A stretch of 64,000 nt of DNA from Petrosia ficiformis (GCA_947044365.1 OX345643.1:6357001-6421000), one strand, 5' to 3'; counted from the stretch's first letter, positions 46,001-59,321 are shown. Program-made: numbers and translations. The notes: a model not told the origin generated them from the sequence alone.

Positions 46001-46271
46001 TGAATATTCATAAGTGGTGATAAATCTTGTATACTGCATACTGAACTGCAATCTCTCGCACCAAGAATTAGGTCACCATCAATCTGTTGACATGACAGGA
46101 ATGTTTGAAGTTGTGCCTCATTTATTAAAGGAGTGGTAGATCCATTACAATCTGCATGAGAAAGAAATATTTTATTTATTTCTGCATGATATAAATTGTA
46201 TTCTTACTTTGTGCATGTACTGATGAGAGCTGTATGAGAAGAACAAGCCCTAAAATCTGAAGAATCATCAT
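39143..46271 (-). CDS. Receptor tyrosine kinase-like protein: L-domain ectodomain plus LMTK-class kinase
   Basis: Thirteen exons (46271-46208, 46151-45402, 45248-44932, 43002-42484, 42433-42371, 42078-42014, 41610-41389, 41125-41041, 40970-40843, 40753-40604, 40359-39720, 39665-39497 and 39375-39143), about 1134 codons, phases consistent. Residues 1-20 form a signal peptide ([20 protein letters not shown]). About 25-272 form a receptor L domain of insulin-receptor/EGFR type (repeated LSxLxxIxG-like turns, [13 protein letters not shown]). A short Cys-rich segment ([20 protein letters not shown]) follows, then one membrane span (about 330-357) and an acidic juxtamembrane region. Kinase: P-loop GQGSFGK (544-550), VVVK (Lys571), [11 protein letters not shown] (666-676), VKVGDYG (682-688), DYY (697-699) and [15 protein letters not shown] and the insert before NVWSFG match the LMTK/AATK family. 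A Lys/Glu- and Pro-rich tail (after about 812) ends the protein. Intron 3 holds a Tc1 transposon. Confidence 0.85.
40375..40562. repeat. TATG/TACA microsatellite in receptor kinase intron 10
   Basis: TATG repeats with inverted ACAT stretches (GTACATACATACATACAAATGTATGTATG), so partly self-complementary. No coding content. Confidence 0.9.
41141..41340. mobile_element. 200-bp MITE-like element in receptor kinase intron 7
   Basis: Ends in a 15-bp inverted repeat ATTAGTGTTGTTTTA (41141-41155) / TAAAACAACACTAAT (41326-41340). Flanked by ATAATA and AATAAT, a possible target duplication. The interior has inverted TTAGTTAACT and CTTTTAG/CTAAAAG motifs. No ORF. Confidence 0.65.
41740..41940 (-). mobile_element. 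tRNA-derived SINE in receptor kinase intron 6
   Basis: On the - strand a tRNA-like head shows an A box TGGCTCAGATGG and a B box GGTTCAATCCC, spaced as in Pol III promoters (about 41925 to 41862). A non-tRNA tail follows (TTGGATTCCTGACTTTTTCA). Because the tail continues and there is no acceptor-stem pairing, this is a SINE rather than a tRNA gene. Full limits are uncertain. Confidence 0.65.
42125..42357. repeat. CATC/CACC microsatellite in receptor kinase intron 5
   Basis: CATCCATCCACC repeats fill most of the intron 42079-42370. Open frames through it (SIHPSIHP on one strand, WMDGWMDG on the other) are artefacts of the repeat. Confidence 0.92.
43030..43149. repeat. ACAT microsatellite, left side of the Tc1 insertion
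   Basis: ACAT repeats with TATGTACAT interruptions. The same repeat resumes right of the transposon at about 44692-44740, so the element is inserted in what was one tract. Confidence 0.9.
43150..44691 (-). mobile_element. Tc1-type DNA transposon, apparently complete
   Basis: 1542 bp flanked by TA (43148-43149 and 44692-44693), the target-site duplication of the Tc1/mariner superfamily. Terminal inverted repeats of about 36 bp match at 32 positions. They begin GTGGCGCCAGAAA on both ends, just inside TA and CC, and end ACGTAATTT. An uninterrupted transposase is inside. It lies in intron 3 of the receptor kinase, in the same direction as the host gene. Confidence 0.93.
43448..44470 (-). CDS. 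Tc1/mariner transposase (DD34E), intact
   Basis: 340 codons, one exon, ATG to stop with no frameshift; the family's usual length is about 340. The N-terminal paired-like DNA-binding region has two helix-turn-helix parts ([18 protein letters not shown]) joined by a GRPR-like motif (RTGRPSS, about 57-63). The RNase-H-like catalytic core has the first Asp in [11 protein letters not shown], the second in HDNAPCH and the Glu in [12 protein letters not shown]; the second Asp and the Glu are separated by 34 residues (DD34E). It should cut and paste the flanking element at TA sites. The lack of any break suggests recent activity or recent insertion, but activity cannot be judged from sequence alone. 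Confidence 0.95.
   Translation of the reverse strand: MPRGKPTSDFLKGQIVILRKEGISYGCIAKKIKVPKSTVIDVWKKYLKSGSTDDKPRTGRPSSTTSRQDRVLTRMSLQDRYLTAPQLRLAWKETCDISVSTSTVKSRLASAGLNGRIARRKPLLTAHHRQLRLQFAKKYKTWTKEDWKRVVWSDESKFNLFRSDGRTYIRRRVSEEFIDNCVFPTVKHGGGSVMIWGCFCGDETGMMVKVSGNMNSEKYCELLGNVLVPSAWSIRGLDYIFQHDNAPCHRAKIVQQWLHENEVETLEWPPQSPDLNPIEHVWEHMERQLKFYPATTVTQLSQNLDLIWSKIPAEFLKELTYSMPSRIEAVIKARGGHTKY
44756..44919. mobile_element. 164-bp MITE-like element in receptor kinase intron 3
   Basis: Bounded by the inverted repeat ATATACCTTAAG / CTTAAGTATACT-type ends (CTTAAGGTATAT on the right). The interior has inverted AGTGATAATAATCACT and GCATGC motifs. Ends 12 bp before the exon ending at 44932. No ORF. 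Confidence 0.55.
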
Positions 46272-47247
46272 CTTTGATTCATGCAAAAATCAGCCCCACC
46301 AACTTGTGGTTGCTATAGAAACTAAAACAAGGGCGTATCCTGTTCTCTTTTTGTGTGTTTCTGAGTAAAAACTTCAAATATTATAGAAAAGAGGTTAGCA
46401 AGGTCATAAAAAATTATTATTCTAAATTTAATAAGAGAACATGCTAATGTTATATAGGCAGCATTCTATATTGTATAAAGGGGTGGGGCTGCTGCTTGTT
46501 GCAATATTTTTGGGACATTGATCTACACATCATGCTAGCTGTACGTATATGGTAAACATCCTTCATAATCCTTGTACATGCATATACATTATAAATATAT
46601 ATAAGATTATGTAGGCTTTTATGTGGAGTGTTTATGGTAACTTGTTTAGTTTGTGGATACTATAGAGTCTGAGAGACTGGGACACTCAGATTACAGGGCT
46701 TTGTGGATTGTTGGTTAAATACAGTTTTGTTTGCTTAAAACATGTTGTACAATAAATCTTAAGGTATTGTATAACATATGGAGTGGGTTGTTATTTTGTG
46801 CAGTTGCAAGATGGTACTATTGAAGTTGTTTACTGTTATCACAAGATTAGCTTAATTACAAAAATGGGTGTGTTACAATACTGCAGTATTCATGAATAGA
46901 TGTAGCATATTATGAATACTGTTAGGAAAATAACATCTGTTCACCCTTTTGTACTGCCATTGGAGCATGCATAAATGTCTAGAACTTTGAAACTATGTAT
47001 AGTATAAGAATGAGACTGGATCAGTAGAATGGGATTGAGACAAAGATGAACATAAACTTTTTTGCATTGTTATAGCATTTAGCAAGCAGATATTATTCAT
47101 AATTTCTGAGGTCCAAGTGAATATGGACTGACTTCAGTTGAAATATTATTTGTAATAGGTAGTAAGGAAGTGAAAGCATTGACGTTTCATTTGCTATATA
47201 AATCATGAACTATTTTCTTCAGATAACAAGTTGGTCGTCTGACAACA
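46272..47247. promoter_or_regulatory. Divergent upstream region, receptor kinase / dynein copy B
   Basis: 976 bp between the two opposite start codons. An acceptor TTTTCTTCAG|ATAACAAG ends 26 bp before the dynein B ATG, so B also seems to have a spliced 5' UTR. I saw no CCACGCCC box and no similarity to the upstream region of copy A. Confidence 0.45.
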
Positions 47248-50200
47248 ATGGCAGATGATGAAGAGGGACAAGGGGGCAGTACAGAAGATGCTCGTATTGA
47301 AGTTTTACAACAATATACCCTCAAAACTATGAAACAGAAAAGTGACAAATGGACAAAAGTGAATTTCTATCCATTCGTTCATTATTTTACATCACATAAC
47401 ATATTACCATTCATCTATTCATGCATCTATCTATCCACATACCAATCTGTTGTCTAATTGCTCATTCAACTAGCCATCTATCCAGTCATTTATATATCTA
47501 TCTATCCATCTCTACATCTATGTGTCCAAACATGAATCTATCCATCCAACTATCCAATCATCCATCTAGATGATGAGCCAGGAGGAGAACATGGTTATAA
47601 TATCAGAGTTTTTAGAAAGAGGTGACAGACGTATTCTTGTAATCTACCTGTCAAGTAATGGACAACTGACTCTTGGTACAACATTCCCTTCGTCTACAAA
47701 GAACAAGGCAGTTTATTTTATCAAGAGACAAGCTGAAGCAGTGAAGAAAGATAACATTAAGAGTTTACTAATGTTTGGTGATGTTTCACACATACCTCTT
47801 GATCAGCTTTCATTTGTAGTCGAATCGGTTAGTCAGATATGTAACTATTATGCACTGATGAAGACACTTGAATAGGTGTTAAAACATTGACTATTTTCTT
47901 TTCTTTTTCAAAAAAGATATATTTTGGCCAGTGAATAATGCAATAATTTGAAAATATGTAACTATTTATATATTTTTTTAATGTACATGTATCTTATTGC
48001 AGTCTGACTATGTATTTCTCTACATTACTGTTCTATGAAACATCTTCAGATGTTAGGACGATACATGCATGTGTAAATGTTTATGGAACAAGGTGTGGAT
48101 GTATCAGACATATTATTACATTGCATTATAGTACTGTGGTATCAACACTAATATAATGATGGTGATAAGACCCCAACTAATATCAGTTGTTTTTTGTATT
48201 AGAATAGTATTGTAGCTATATTACCCTAACCAAGTAGTATAATACTAATACAAATCACAGAATGCAATAATTTCATTTTCTCTATACCTAATATTAAAAG
48301 TTTCATTATATTTGCTTCTTCAGGTCCTCATACCTTTGATTTCTAACAGAGAAAACCAAAACAAATGGCCTCAAGTTGTAACACAGGACATCACGAGACA
48401 TACTGGAGCATTGAAAGGAGATGTCTTTACATTATCAGGACAAGTAAAAGGAAGGACTCTTCTTCCCTTACCTGCACAAACTGACTTATTGGTTCAAGCA
48501 GCAGAGCTACAAGCAGAGTAAGTCAACAATCTGTAGTGAATAGTATAATGTATACATTATCAGTACTTATAATTTGTTTTGCAAATACAGTACCTATGTA
48601 TGAATTAATGTATATATTGCACTTGTATGAATTCTTGTAGAGGTAAACCATTTAACAAAACATTACTACACACAATGGAGACTGTGGTTATTGAATGGTC
48701 TCATGAAATGAATGAAGTCTTCAAGAGAACCTCTGCGCAGCCTCTTCTGGATGGTAAGAATCCAGGTCCTTTAGTTGAAGTTGATTTTTGGAAGGCTCGT
48801 GTACTTGATTTGGAATCAGTGGTAGATCAACTAGATACTGACAAAGTAAGAAAGATGACTACATTACTTGAGAAGACTCAGAGTAGCTATTATCCATCAC
48901 TACAAAGGATGGTGAGACTTATAATGATATCTTTACGTGTTACATTTCATCTATTTGTCGTCACCTTCACAGAAAGAAGATATCATGAATGCTCTTTATG
49001 AAGCCAGAGATATCAACATGTATTTGAAAGCAATGAGGAAACATTTTGAGGACTTGGAAGAAGCAGATTTTGCTGATATAAATAAAATGATACCACCAAT
49101 GTTTCATTGTCTGTGTTTAGTATGGGTACATTGCAAACACTACCAGCAACCTGCTAGAATCGTGGTACTGTTACAGGAGCTTTCTAATCTTATAATTGAG
49201 ATTGTAAGTTCATTATAATGTCTGTGAGTATAAATACATTTTTAAAATATCTGTTCATACATATGTCATATATTTCCATCTGTCCATTCATTCATCTATT
49301 AGTACATACTTTATATTACCACTGTATTATAGGTGCATAACTATGTATCTGATGAGATAATGCGCATGGAACCAGACGAGGGTATTGAGAAAGTGGTAGA
49401 AGCTATCAAGTTGTGTAAAGTTTACAAGGATTCTTATCACAGTCATAAGAACAATCTTGCAAAGTATTTTAAAGATAAGGAAGTCATTGAATGGAAGTTT
49501 GAGTCAAGTCTAGTATTTACAAGAATTGACAAGTTTGTTCAACAACTAGAAGCTATTGAGGTAGGAGTGTATGCATTTACGGATGTATAGATGTATATGT
49601 ATATAATGTATGAATGTATGTATGTATAAAAGTATGGATGTATGCATGTATAGGCTATGAATCAGATAAGATTGATAAATAATATGTGAATGTATCGAAG
49701 GGTATTTTATTACTTTTTAATTTTTACAGGAGTATTTTCATATTGTTGTTGAGTTTTTAAAACTGGAGAAGATAGAGTTTGGAGGACTTCGTGGGAAAAA
49801 CTTGAGTGAATTTGTAATTCAAATGTTCGAAGACTTTACAGAACTGATGAATACATTTTCTAGTAAAAGCTATGACCCTCTGGACTTAAACAATTTGGTA
49901 GGTGACTCTCTGTGTATCAATATACTCATGTATCTCTGTGTTAGCATTAGTACATATGTATTCCTTTCTCATTTGCAGGAGTTTGCAAAAGATTTTGCAG
50001 ACTTTAAAGCTGAGATCACAGACATGGAACAAAGACTAGGTCTTATTGTCTGTCAAGCATTTGATGAATGCTGTAACTGTGAATCTGCTTTCAAGGTTAT
50101 TTTTACATGCTATTTTTCATCTATTCATCTGTCCATTTGCATCTAGCTATAAATAGATACATAATTCATTCATAATCTATTCATTCACATTAGCTCATTG

Positions 50201-53200
50201 ACATGATGGGGACATTACTTGAACGACCTATCATCAGAGAAAATTTCAAATACAAATCCTCATTACTCTTGGAAATGGTTAACAAAGAAATGGATGCAGT
50301 CAAGAAACTATTTGATAATCAGCTCTCTCTAGCTCAAACTACTGGACCAGTGATTAACAAGAACATGCCTCGAGTAGCTGGAGTGTTGAAATGGTGTCAG
50401 GAGATAAGAGAGAGAGTTCATTTGTCTATTGATAAACTACGTGCAGTCAATCACGGGTAAGATTAATAATTCATTATTTATATAATTATTTTACCACTTA
50501 TATTCTGTTTATAATCTCTTGTTAACAGAACAACTGAAAGTGCTGAAGCTATGATTGTGTTTAGCAAATATGATGAAATGATGGAGCTACTTGAGAAGTC
50601 AGATAATGATTATCTAAATGATAATATAATTATAATAATTGTGTGTTTGTGTCACGGTATGGATACTTACATGTTCCATTTATTCTTGTAGATACGAGAC
50701 TGATGTGTTTAGTGAATGGGTAGAAGGAGTTGATCAGGTAGCAAAAACAAATCTTGAGAAACCTCTCCTTGTTAGAGAGACAAAAGACAAGTTAGACAGA
50801 ATTGCAGTCAACTTTGATCCTGAGGTAATTCAGTCACTGAATTTGGAATCCTTTCTATTCCTAGTCAGATATAAATTAAATATTTATCCACTTTGTATAT
50901 AATGTAGCCATCAATCTCGTTATTCATCCACTTAATTTTGCTCCAAATGTTTGTAGCTTGTTGCTCTACTTAGAGAAGTCAAGTATCTTAATCAGCGAGA
51001 AGGTCGTCCTGATCAACAAATCCCAGAAACTGCAGTTGTAGTATTCTCACGTGATGATACCTATCGTAAATTCCTACAGAATCTAGATGTCACTGTTACA
51101 CTATATAATAAGGTATTGTAGTTTATTAGTATGTAATCATGTATATATTTCATATAGATTATATGCAGATCAAGGAGACTATACTGGATGTAGAGGAGCC
51201 ACTTATTGAGACTCAGATGAAGGTTATTAATGAACAACTTGAGAAAGCTATCTCACATCTGAACTGGACAAGTGATGGTAAGTCACAGAGCAAATGAACT
51301 AAAATTTAACCAGCTTATATAGCAAACACTTAGGAGACAATGACTGATAAGCAACAAGAAACTTGAGACATTGATTGCTACACAATAGAAATACAGACAC
51401 AGTTCTGTCTCTATACTACAATACCTTATATTTACAATTGTCTCTATGTACAATAGTCACATTGTTCTCAATTACTTAATGATTAAGGTTGATTGCATAA
51501 GGCTTCATTATTATTACATGCAGCAGGAGAAATAAAGGATAACGTAAAAGGTTAGGAATTTGACTATGGGGATTAAACCCAGGACCTCCTAATATCTAGT
51601 CAGGCTCTCAGCAATTGGATTCCTCACTTTTTCAGTTTTCCTTTGTTTCTAATTCTCTCAAGCCTACATATCAATTTCATTATAATTACATAATTGTATA
51701 TAATAATCATATACATTTGAACTCTGACCTTTTAATGTAATTAGGTGTGTGGGAGTATATAGAATCAACTCGTGATATGGTGAGGGATCTTGAGAAACGT
51801 GTTCAACTTGCCAAAACCAATGTAGACACCATGATGGAGATAATGGTCACATGGTCCAAACAACCTCTTTACCAACGAAAAGACGACAAGAAGGACACAT
51901 TTCTTAATCTTGAAGATCGAGAGAGTACTCGTGAAACCCGTTATAATGTAGTACGTACAGGAGGAGAGAAGATTCACAATCTAGTGAAAGAGAATCTGGA
52001 ATATTTTCAAGCAGATCCCGAAAGTGAAATATGGCATCGTTACATTGAATATGTGGATGACATTGTACTAGATGGTCTCTTCAACTGTTCACAATGTTCA
52101 CTACAGTACTTCCTTGATAACACATCAAAGGATAAAATTGGTATGCCACCTCTGTTGGAGTCCAAGTTAGAGCTACAAGCCCCAGATATGGTGTATAATC
52201 CATCCCTCGATGAAGGTGTCACTAATGGCTTTTTGAATCTGGTAGATGAGCTTCTTGACGATATTTTCAAGTTTGCATCCTTGGTACCTCGTGTTGCCAC
52301 TCATAAAGGAATGGACAACTACATCTCCGAAGTTGAAGAACTAGCAGATCTTCTTGATATGAAGGAAGAAATAATTACTCGAGTCACTCAAGCTACAGAA
52401 AAAGCAATAGAGTATCGTAACTCATACGAGACATATGCATACCTCTGGGTGGATGATCGACAGGAATTCATGCGTCAGTTTCTATTGTATGGACATGTGT
52501 TAACAACTGAGGAGGTAGAACAAGCAGGAGATGAAGGTGTACCAGAGTCTCCACCTACTCTGAACCAGTTCAAGGAACAAGTGGATGGATACGAGACAGT
52601 ATATAGTGAAGTTGTGAAATTTGAGGTACAAAATAGTTTATCATATTTTATTACATATATCTTTTAAAATATCCATTCATCCATTCATCCATTTTATATA
52701 TTAATTCATCCATTCATCTGTCCATCCATTCATTCATTTATATTTCTATTCATCCATTCATCTATTCTAACAGGATACAGTGTTATTTGACAATTGGTTT
52801 CGAGTCGATAGTCGTCCATTTAAACTAGCCCTTCTGAATATAGTGAAGAGATGGAGTTTGATGTTCAAACAACATCTAATTGATCATGTCAAAAACAGTC
52901 TGAATGACCTTCAAGAATTCACCGAGGTACTACAAACAAAACTAACCAACCTCTTCACTCCTTCTCTTCTCTGTTCTCTATACAGGTTACAAAGTCAGGA
53001 CTAAGTACTACAGTTGAAGAAGGTGATTATGACAGTCTTGTCTGTGTGATGCATCATTTACTAGCTATGAAGGATAGACAGCCAAAAACAGACGGAATGT
53101 TTGAGCCTCTTAAACAAACAATTGAACTTCTCAAAACTTATGGTCAGGAGATGCCTGATGAAGTATATCAACAACTGGAAGTTAGTTAACTCTCTGTTTG

Positions 53201-55143
53201 TTTGTCATCCAAACATCAGATCTGTATCCCTCCAATCATATAGCCATTAATTCAACTGTTCATTCATTCATTCATTTATTCATTATTTGTGTATCTATTC
53301 ATCATCTTACCAGGAATTACCAGAAAAATGGAACACAGTGTTGAAGTTGTCAGTAACAATGAAACAAGATGTAGCTCCATTACAAGCCAATGAAGCAAAT
53401 GTCCTGAGGAGAAAGTTAGCTTCCTTTGATGTCAAACAGCATGAGTTCAGAGAAAACTTCAGAAAAACTGCTCCTTTCACTATTGAAGCAAAAGGTTCAT
53501 ATGCTCGAATAGATAGGGTAAGTACGTGTATGTATATATGCATGTTATATTTTATATCTGTGTACATTTCTATTACAGGCAAATGCACAAATCAGAGAAA
53601 TGGAGAAACAGATGAATTCACTCAGAGAAGCTGCTGGATTATTTGAAGTTGGTGTTCCAGACTTCAAACAGCTCAAAGCATGTCGCCGAGAAATAGCTCT
53701 ACTCAAGAGTCTATGGGATATGATAACACTAGTACAGAGTAGCTTTGGTGATTGGAACACTACTCTATGGAGTGATATCAATGTGGAACAAATGGAGATC
53801 GACTGTAAAAAGTTTGTCAAAGACATTCGAGCACTTGATAAAGAAATGAGAGCTTGGAATTGTTTCACAGGTAACTAATAATCTTGTAACATATATATTA
53901 ATTCTATTATATTAATACATAGGTCTTGACTCTACTGTTAAGAATATGGTGACTTCATTAAGAGCTGTGGGAGAGCTTCAGAACCCTGCTATTAGAGATC
54001 GTCATTGGGAACAACTTATGCAGGCTACACAGGTATGTGTATATACTAATAATAATATATACTTGTGTTATTGGTTGTGTATTGTTGTGACTTATAGGTG
54101 AAGTTTATTATGTCTGATGAAACATGTCTATCTGATCTACTGGCACTTAATCTACATAACTTTGAAGATGAGGTATGTAGTCATTTCTTCACCCTTCCAT
54201 CCCATCCACCCATACATCCATCCATTCTTCCATTCATCCATCCATTCTTCCATTCATCCATCTGTCTATTATTCAACATATCTACTATCAGTTCATGCAT
54301 TCATTTATGTTTTCTTAGGTACGTAACATTGTAGATAAAGCAACAAAGGAACTAAGTATGGAGAAGACTTTGAAAGAACTTAACAAGACATGGTCAGAAA
54401 TGGAGTTTGAGAGTGAGAAGCATTCCAGAACTGGTCTAAACCTTCTCAAAACTAGTGAAGAACTTATTGAGACTTTAGAAGATAACCAGGTATAAAACAA
54501 ACTATTGCAAGAGGAAAAGAAATGTTATGTATTCATCTTCTTCAATTAGGTTCAACTGCAAAACATGATGACCTCCAAGTTTGTAGGTTATTTTCTGGAA
54601 GAAGTATCCTCTTGGCAGAAGAAGCTCTCAAATGCTGATTCTGTAATTACCATATGGATGGAGGTACAAATCACTTGGTCTCATCTGGAAAGTATCTTTA
54701 TTGGATCTGAAGATATAAGAGCTCAGCTTCCAGAACACTCTAAACAATTTGATACTATTGATGCAGACTTCAAGGTATAGGAATACAATACAATCATTCA
54801 TATACATATATTCAGTAGATAATACATAAGTCCAACATGTACTGAATTTTAATTCATACAGAAACTAATTCATGAGGTCAATCAAACACCAAATGTTGTT
54901 GAAGCTACAAACAGACCTCGTTTGTATGAAGAACTGGAAGAAATACAGGGAAGGTAAGAATACTTTTAGTAATGATGCCATTAAGAATGTAATCTTTATA
55001 TTCCTCTTCACTATAGATTATCAGTGTGTGAGAAGGCTTTGGCAGAATATTTAGAGACCAAACGATTAGCTTTCCCAAGATTTTACTTCATATCATCAGC
55101 TGATTTGTTGGATATTTTATCCAAGGGTAATCAGCCTACACTG
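47248..55143 (+). other. Copy B tail domain (exons 1-24)
   Basis: Exons: 47248-47358, 47570-47827, 48324-48517, 48641-48911, 48973-49203, 49333-49560, 49730-49897, 49979-50095, 50194-50456, 50529-50597, 50692-50824, 50957-51112, 51169-51277, 51745-52625, 52774-52926, 52986-53180, 53314-53517, 53579-53870, 53923-54032, 54098-54172, 54319-54489, 54550-54774, 54862-54953 and 55017-55143. Divergence from A is concentrated in exons 1, 3, 7-11 and 17; exons 4-6, 14 and 18-22 are close. Confidence 0.85.
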
Positions 55144-56765
55144 GTGAGTGAGACATTGTAATGACATATCACAATTGTGTTATGGAGTTCATTACAATTT
55201 GTTGATATAGGTTGCTCGTCACTTGGCTAAATTGTTTGATAGTATGGCTAAACTCAAATTCCAACAAGATGATTCTGGACAGCCAACTAAAACAGCTCTT
55301 GGTATGTACAGTAAAGATGGTGAGTATGTTGACTTTGATGAGCCTTGTGAGTTGACTGGTCAAGTTGAAAACTGGTTGAATACACTACTTGAGAGGATGG
55401 TGGCCACAGTAAGACATGAATTCTTGGAGGCCGTTGTTGCTTATGAAGAGAAAGCAAGAGATCAATGGCTGTTTGAGCATCCTGCCCAGGTTGCACTAGC
55501 TGGTACTCAAATTTGGTGGACAACAGAAGTCAACATAGCATTTGCTCGTCTTGAGGAAGGTTATGAAACAGCATTAAAAGACTACTTCAAGAAACAAGTA
55601 ACACAACTCAATACCCTCATCAACCTGTTGCTAGGCGACCTTACTAAAGATAACAGACAAAAGATCATGACTATTTGTACTATCGATGTACATGCTCGTG
55701 ATGTGGTGGCTAAACTAATCGCCCAAAAGGTTGAGAATTCTCAAGCATTCACTTGGTTAAGTCAATTACGACATCGCTGGGATGAGGAGCTCAAGCATTG
55801 CTTTGCTAATATCTGTGATGCCCAGTTCAAGTATGCGTATGAGTATTTAGGAAATACTGCACGTCTGGTTATCACACCACTGACTGATCGGTGAGTGATC
55901 TTATATTCACTATCACACTCTCATATTTCACTCACACTCTCCTCAGTTGTTACATTACCCTCACCCAATCCCTTCACCTTACAATGAGTGGAGCACCAGC
56001 TGGTCCAGCCGGAACTGGTAAAACAGAGACTACTAAAGACTTGGGAAGAGCACTTGGTATAATGGTATATGTGTTCAACTGTTCAGAACAAATGGACTAC
56101 AAGGTCAGTAATACTTGAGATGGAATTTACTGAAGTTTCATGTTCGTTTCGTTTTATGATACAGTCTATTGGTAACATATATAAAGGTCTTGCTCAAACT
56201 GGTGCTTGGGGATGTTTTGATGAGTTTAACAGGATTGCAGTAGAGGTTCTGTCAGTGGTTGCAGTTCAAGTCAAAACTATTCAAGACGCCATTAAAATGA
56301 AGAAACAAAGGTTCTTATTTGAGGGTACAGAAATCAGGATAACACCCACTGTGGGTCTATTTATCACTATGAATCCTGGATATGCTGGTCGAACTGAACT
56401 ACCAGAGAACCTAAAAGCATTATTCAGGTATGACATACTTAGCACAGATAAAGTGAATAGAAGGTTAATTATCTTTCTGTTTCATTTTTTAGACCCTGTG
56501 CAATGGTGGTTCCAGATTATGAATTGATTGCTGAGATCATGTTGGTAGCTGAGGGGTTTCTGAATGGTCGTATCTTAGCTAAAAAATTCTTGACATTGTA
56601 CACTCTGTGTGCTGAGTTGTTGTCCAAACAAGATCATTATGATTGGGGTTTGAGGGCTATCAAATCTGTACTTGTTGTAGCAGGTTCACTGAAGAGGGGA
56701 GATAGAGGACGACCTGAAGACCAGGTAGGCAAATGGATAGATAGATAGGTAGATGGATAGATAGG

Positions 56766-56801
<36 letters not shown>

Positions 56802-59250
56802 CATAAGAATGCAAAAAAAAACATAACTACACTTTCAGGTACTCATGAGAGCTCTTCGAGATTTCAATACTCCAAAAATTTTTGCTGAGGATGTGACAAT
56901 CTTTATGGGTCTGATTGGTGACCTTTTCCCTGCACTGGATGTACCCAGAAAAAGGGACATGGACTTTGAGGCAACAGTCAAGAAATCTATACTGGTATGT
57001 ATAATTATAGTTCTCTATGATTATAATATTGTATCTGTATGTATAGGATCTTGGTCTACAAGCAGAGGATAGTTTTGTATTAAAGATAGTCCAATTAGAA
57101 GAGTTACGTCAAGTGAGACACTCTATCTTTGTCATTGGTAATGCAGGAACTGGAAAGAGCAAGGTAAAACAGTCTTTAGCAGGGCTATATTTGTATATTA
57201 ACATACATCTTTGACACAGATACTTCGATGTCTGTATCGTACATACCAAAACATGAAACTCAAACCTGTTTGGCAAGATCTGAATCCTAAAGCAGTGACA
57301 AATAACGAACTGTTTGGTTATATAAATCGTGCTACCAGAGAATGGATGGATGGCCTGTACTCTGCTTTAATGAGAGATATGGCTAATTTAACCTCAGAGA
57401 GTCCTAAATGGATTGTTCTAGATGGGGATGTTGATCCAATGTGGATTGAATCTCTTAATACTGTAATGGATGATAATAAGGTCAGTAATACATACAGATT
57501 GTACTAAACAGCTCCTGATAGTATAGCTTTCGGAATTCATGAAACAGAAACAGTTTCACTGCATGTAAGCTGATTAATTCTATTTCACCAGGTGTTAACC
57601 CTTGCTAGTAATGAACGTGTTCCCCTTACTCCTACAATGAGACTCATGTTTGAAGTTGGCCACCTCAGATATGCTAACCCATCAACAGTTTCTAGAGCTG
57701 GTATATTGTTTGTGAATGCTTCAGACTTAGGATGGAATCCGTAAGAGAAATATATGTGAAAATACCAGTGTATGCTACAGTACATACAGTATATACCATT
57801 TATACTAGTACAATATTATTATACATACAGTATACTAGTATTTATACATTTGTTTCTATTTCAGATATGTTCAGAGTTGGATTGATAAAAGAGAAGTTCA
57901 ATCTGAGAAAGCAAACCTGACAATCCTGTTTGAACGATATGTTCCACCATGTTTAGATAACCTTCGTTATCGTTTCAAAAAGATAACTCCAATCTCAGAG
58001 AACAGTATGATCCAATCTCTATGTTATCTTCTTGAAGTTCTTCTGACTCCTGAGAACACACCGCCTGATTGTCCTAAAGAACTCTACGAACTGTACTTTG
58101 TGTTTGCTGCAATATGGGCATTTGGAGGTTCTATGTTTCAGGACCAGGTAATTGAAAGTATATAGATCACATGACAGTCACATGTACTTTATCATCATCA
58201 CAGTCAGTGTAAAATGTATTTATTATTATAGTTAGTAGATTATCGCGTTGAGTTTTCCAAGTGGTGGGTGAGTGAGTTTAAAACAATCAAGTTCCCCAGT
58301 CAAGGAACAGTGTTTGACTACTACTTGGATAGTGAAACAAAGAAGTGGATTCCATGGAGTGAGAAAGTACCAAAATTTGAACATAATCCCGAAATGCCAC
58401 TTCAGGTAAAGATAATTATAATTTCATTTTTCATATCTTATGAATCATATCTTCTCAGAGTGTACTTGTGCACACATCAGAAACAGTTCGATATCGATAC
58501 TTTATTGATCTCCTAATGGCCAATCGTCGTCCTGTGATGTTGGTAGGGAATGCTGGATGTGGTAAAACAGTGCTGATTAATGATATGCTAAATTCTCTGG
58601 ATGAGGACACATTAGTGACAATGATTCCATTCAACTATTACACTACATCTCTCATGTTACAACAAGTTATGGAGAAACCTCTGGAGAAAAAAGCTGGTCG
58701 TAATTACGGTCCTCCTGGTACAAAGAAATTGATATATTTCATTGATGATGTCAACATGCCTGTGGTAGATACATACGGTACAGTAGAACCACACACACTG
58801 ATTCGACAACATCTAGATTATAATCACTGGTATGATCGTACTAAACTGCTACTGAAGGAAGTTAATAATGTACAGTATGTGGCATGTATGAATCCAACTG
58901 CTGGTAGCTTTACAATAAATCCTAGACTACAACGACACTTCACTGTATTTGCCATCAGTTTCCCTGGTATGGATGCCTTAACTACTATCTATCAGAATAT
59001 TCTACAGGGTCATATTTCAAGTGGAGGATTCTCTTCACAAATACAACGTATCTATGAGAAGATAGTGAATGTAGCACTGGCTCTACATACCAAAGTCTCC
59101 ACTACATTCTTACCAACTGCTATTAAATTTCATTATATCTTCAACCTACGTGATCTATCTAATATATTCCAGGTGAAGAAACATTCATACACATACTACA
59201 TAATTATGTATATATATATACATACATACATACATACATACATACATACA

Positions 59251-59284
<34 letters not shown>

Positions 59285-59287
59285 CAA

Positions 59288-59321
<34 letters not shown>

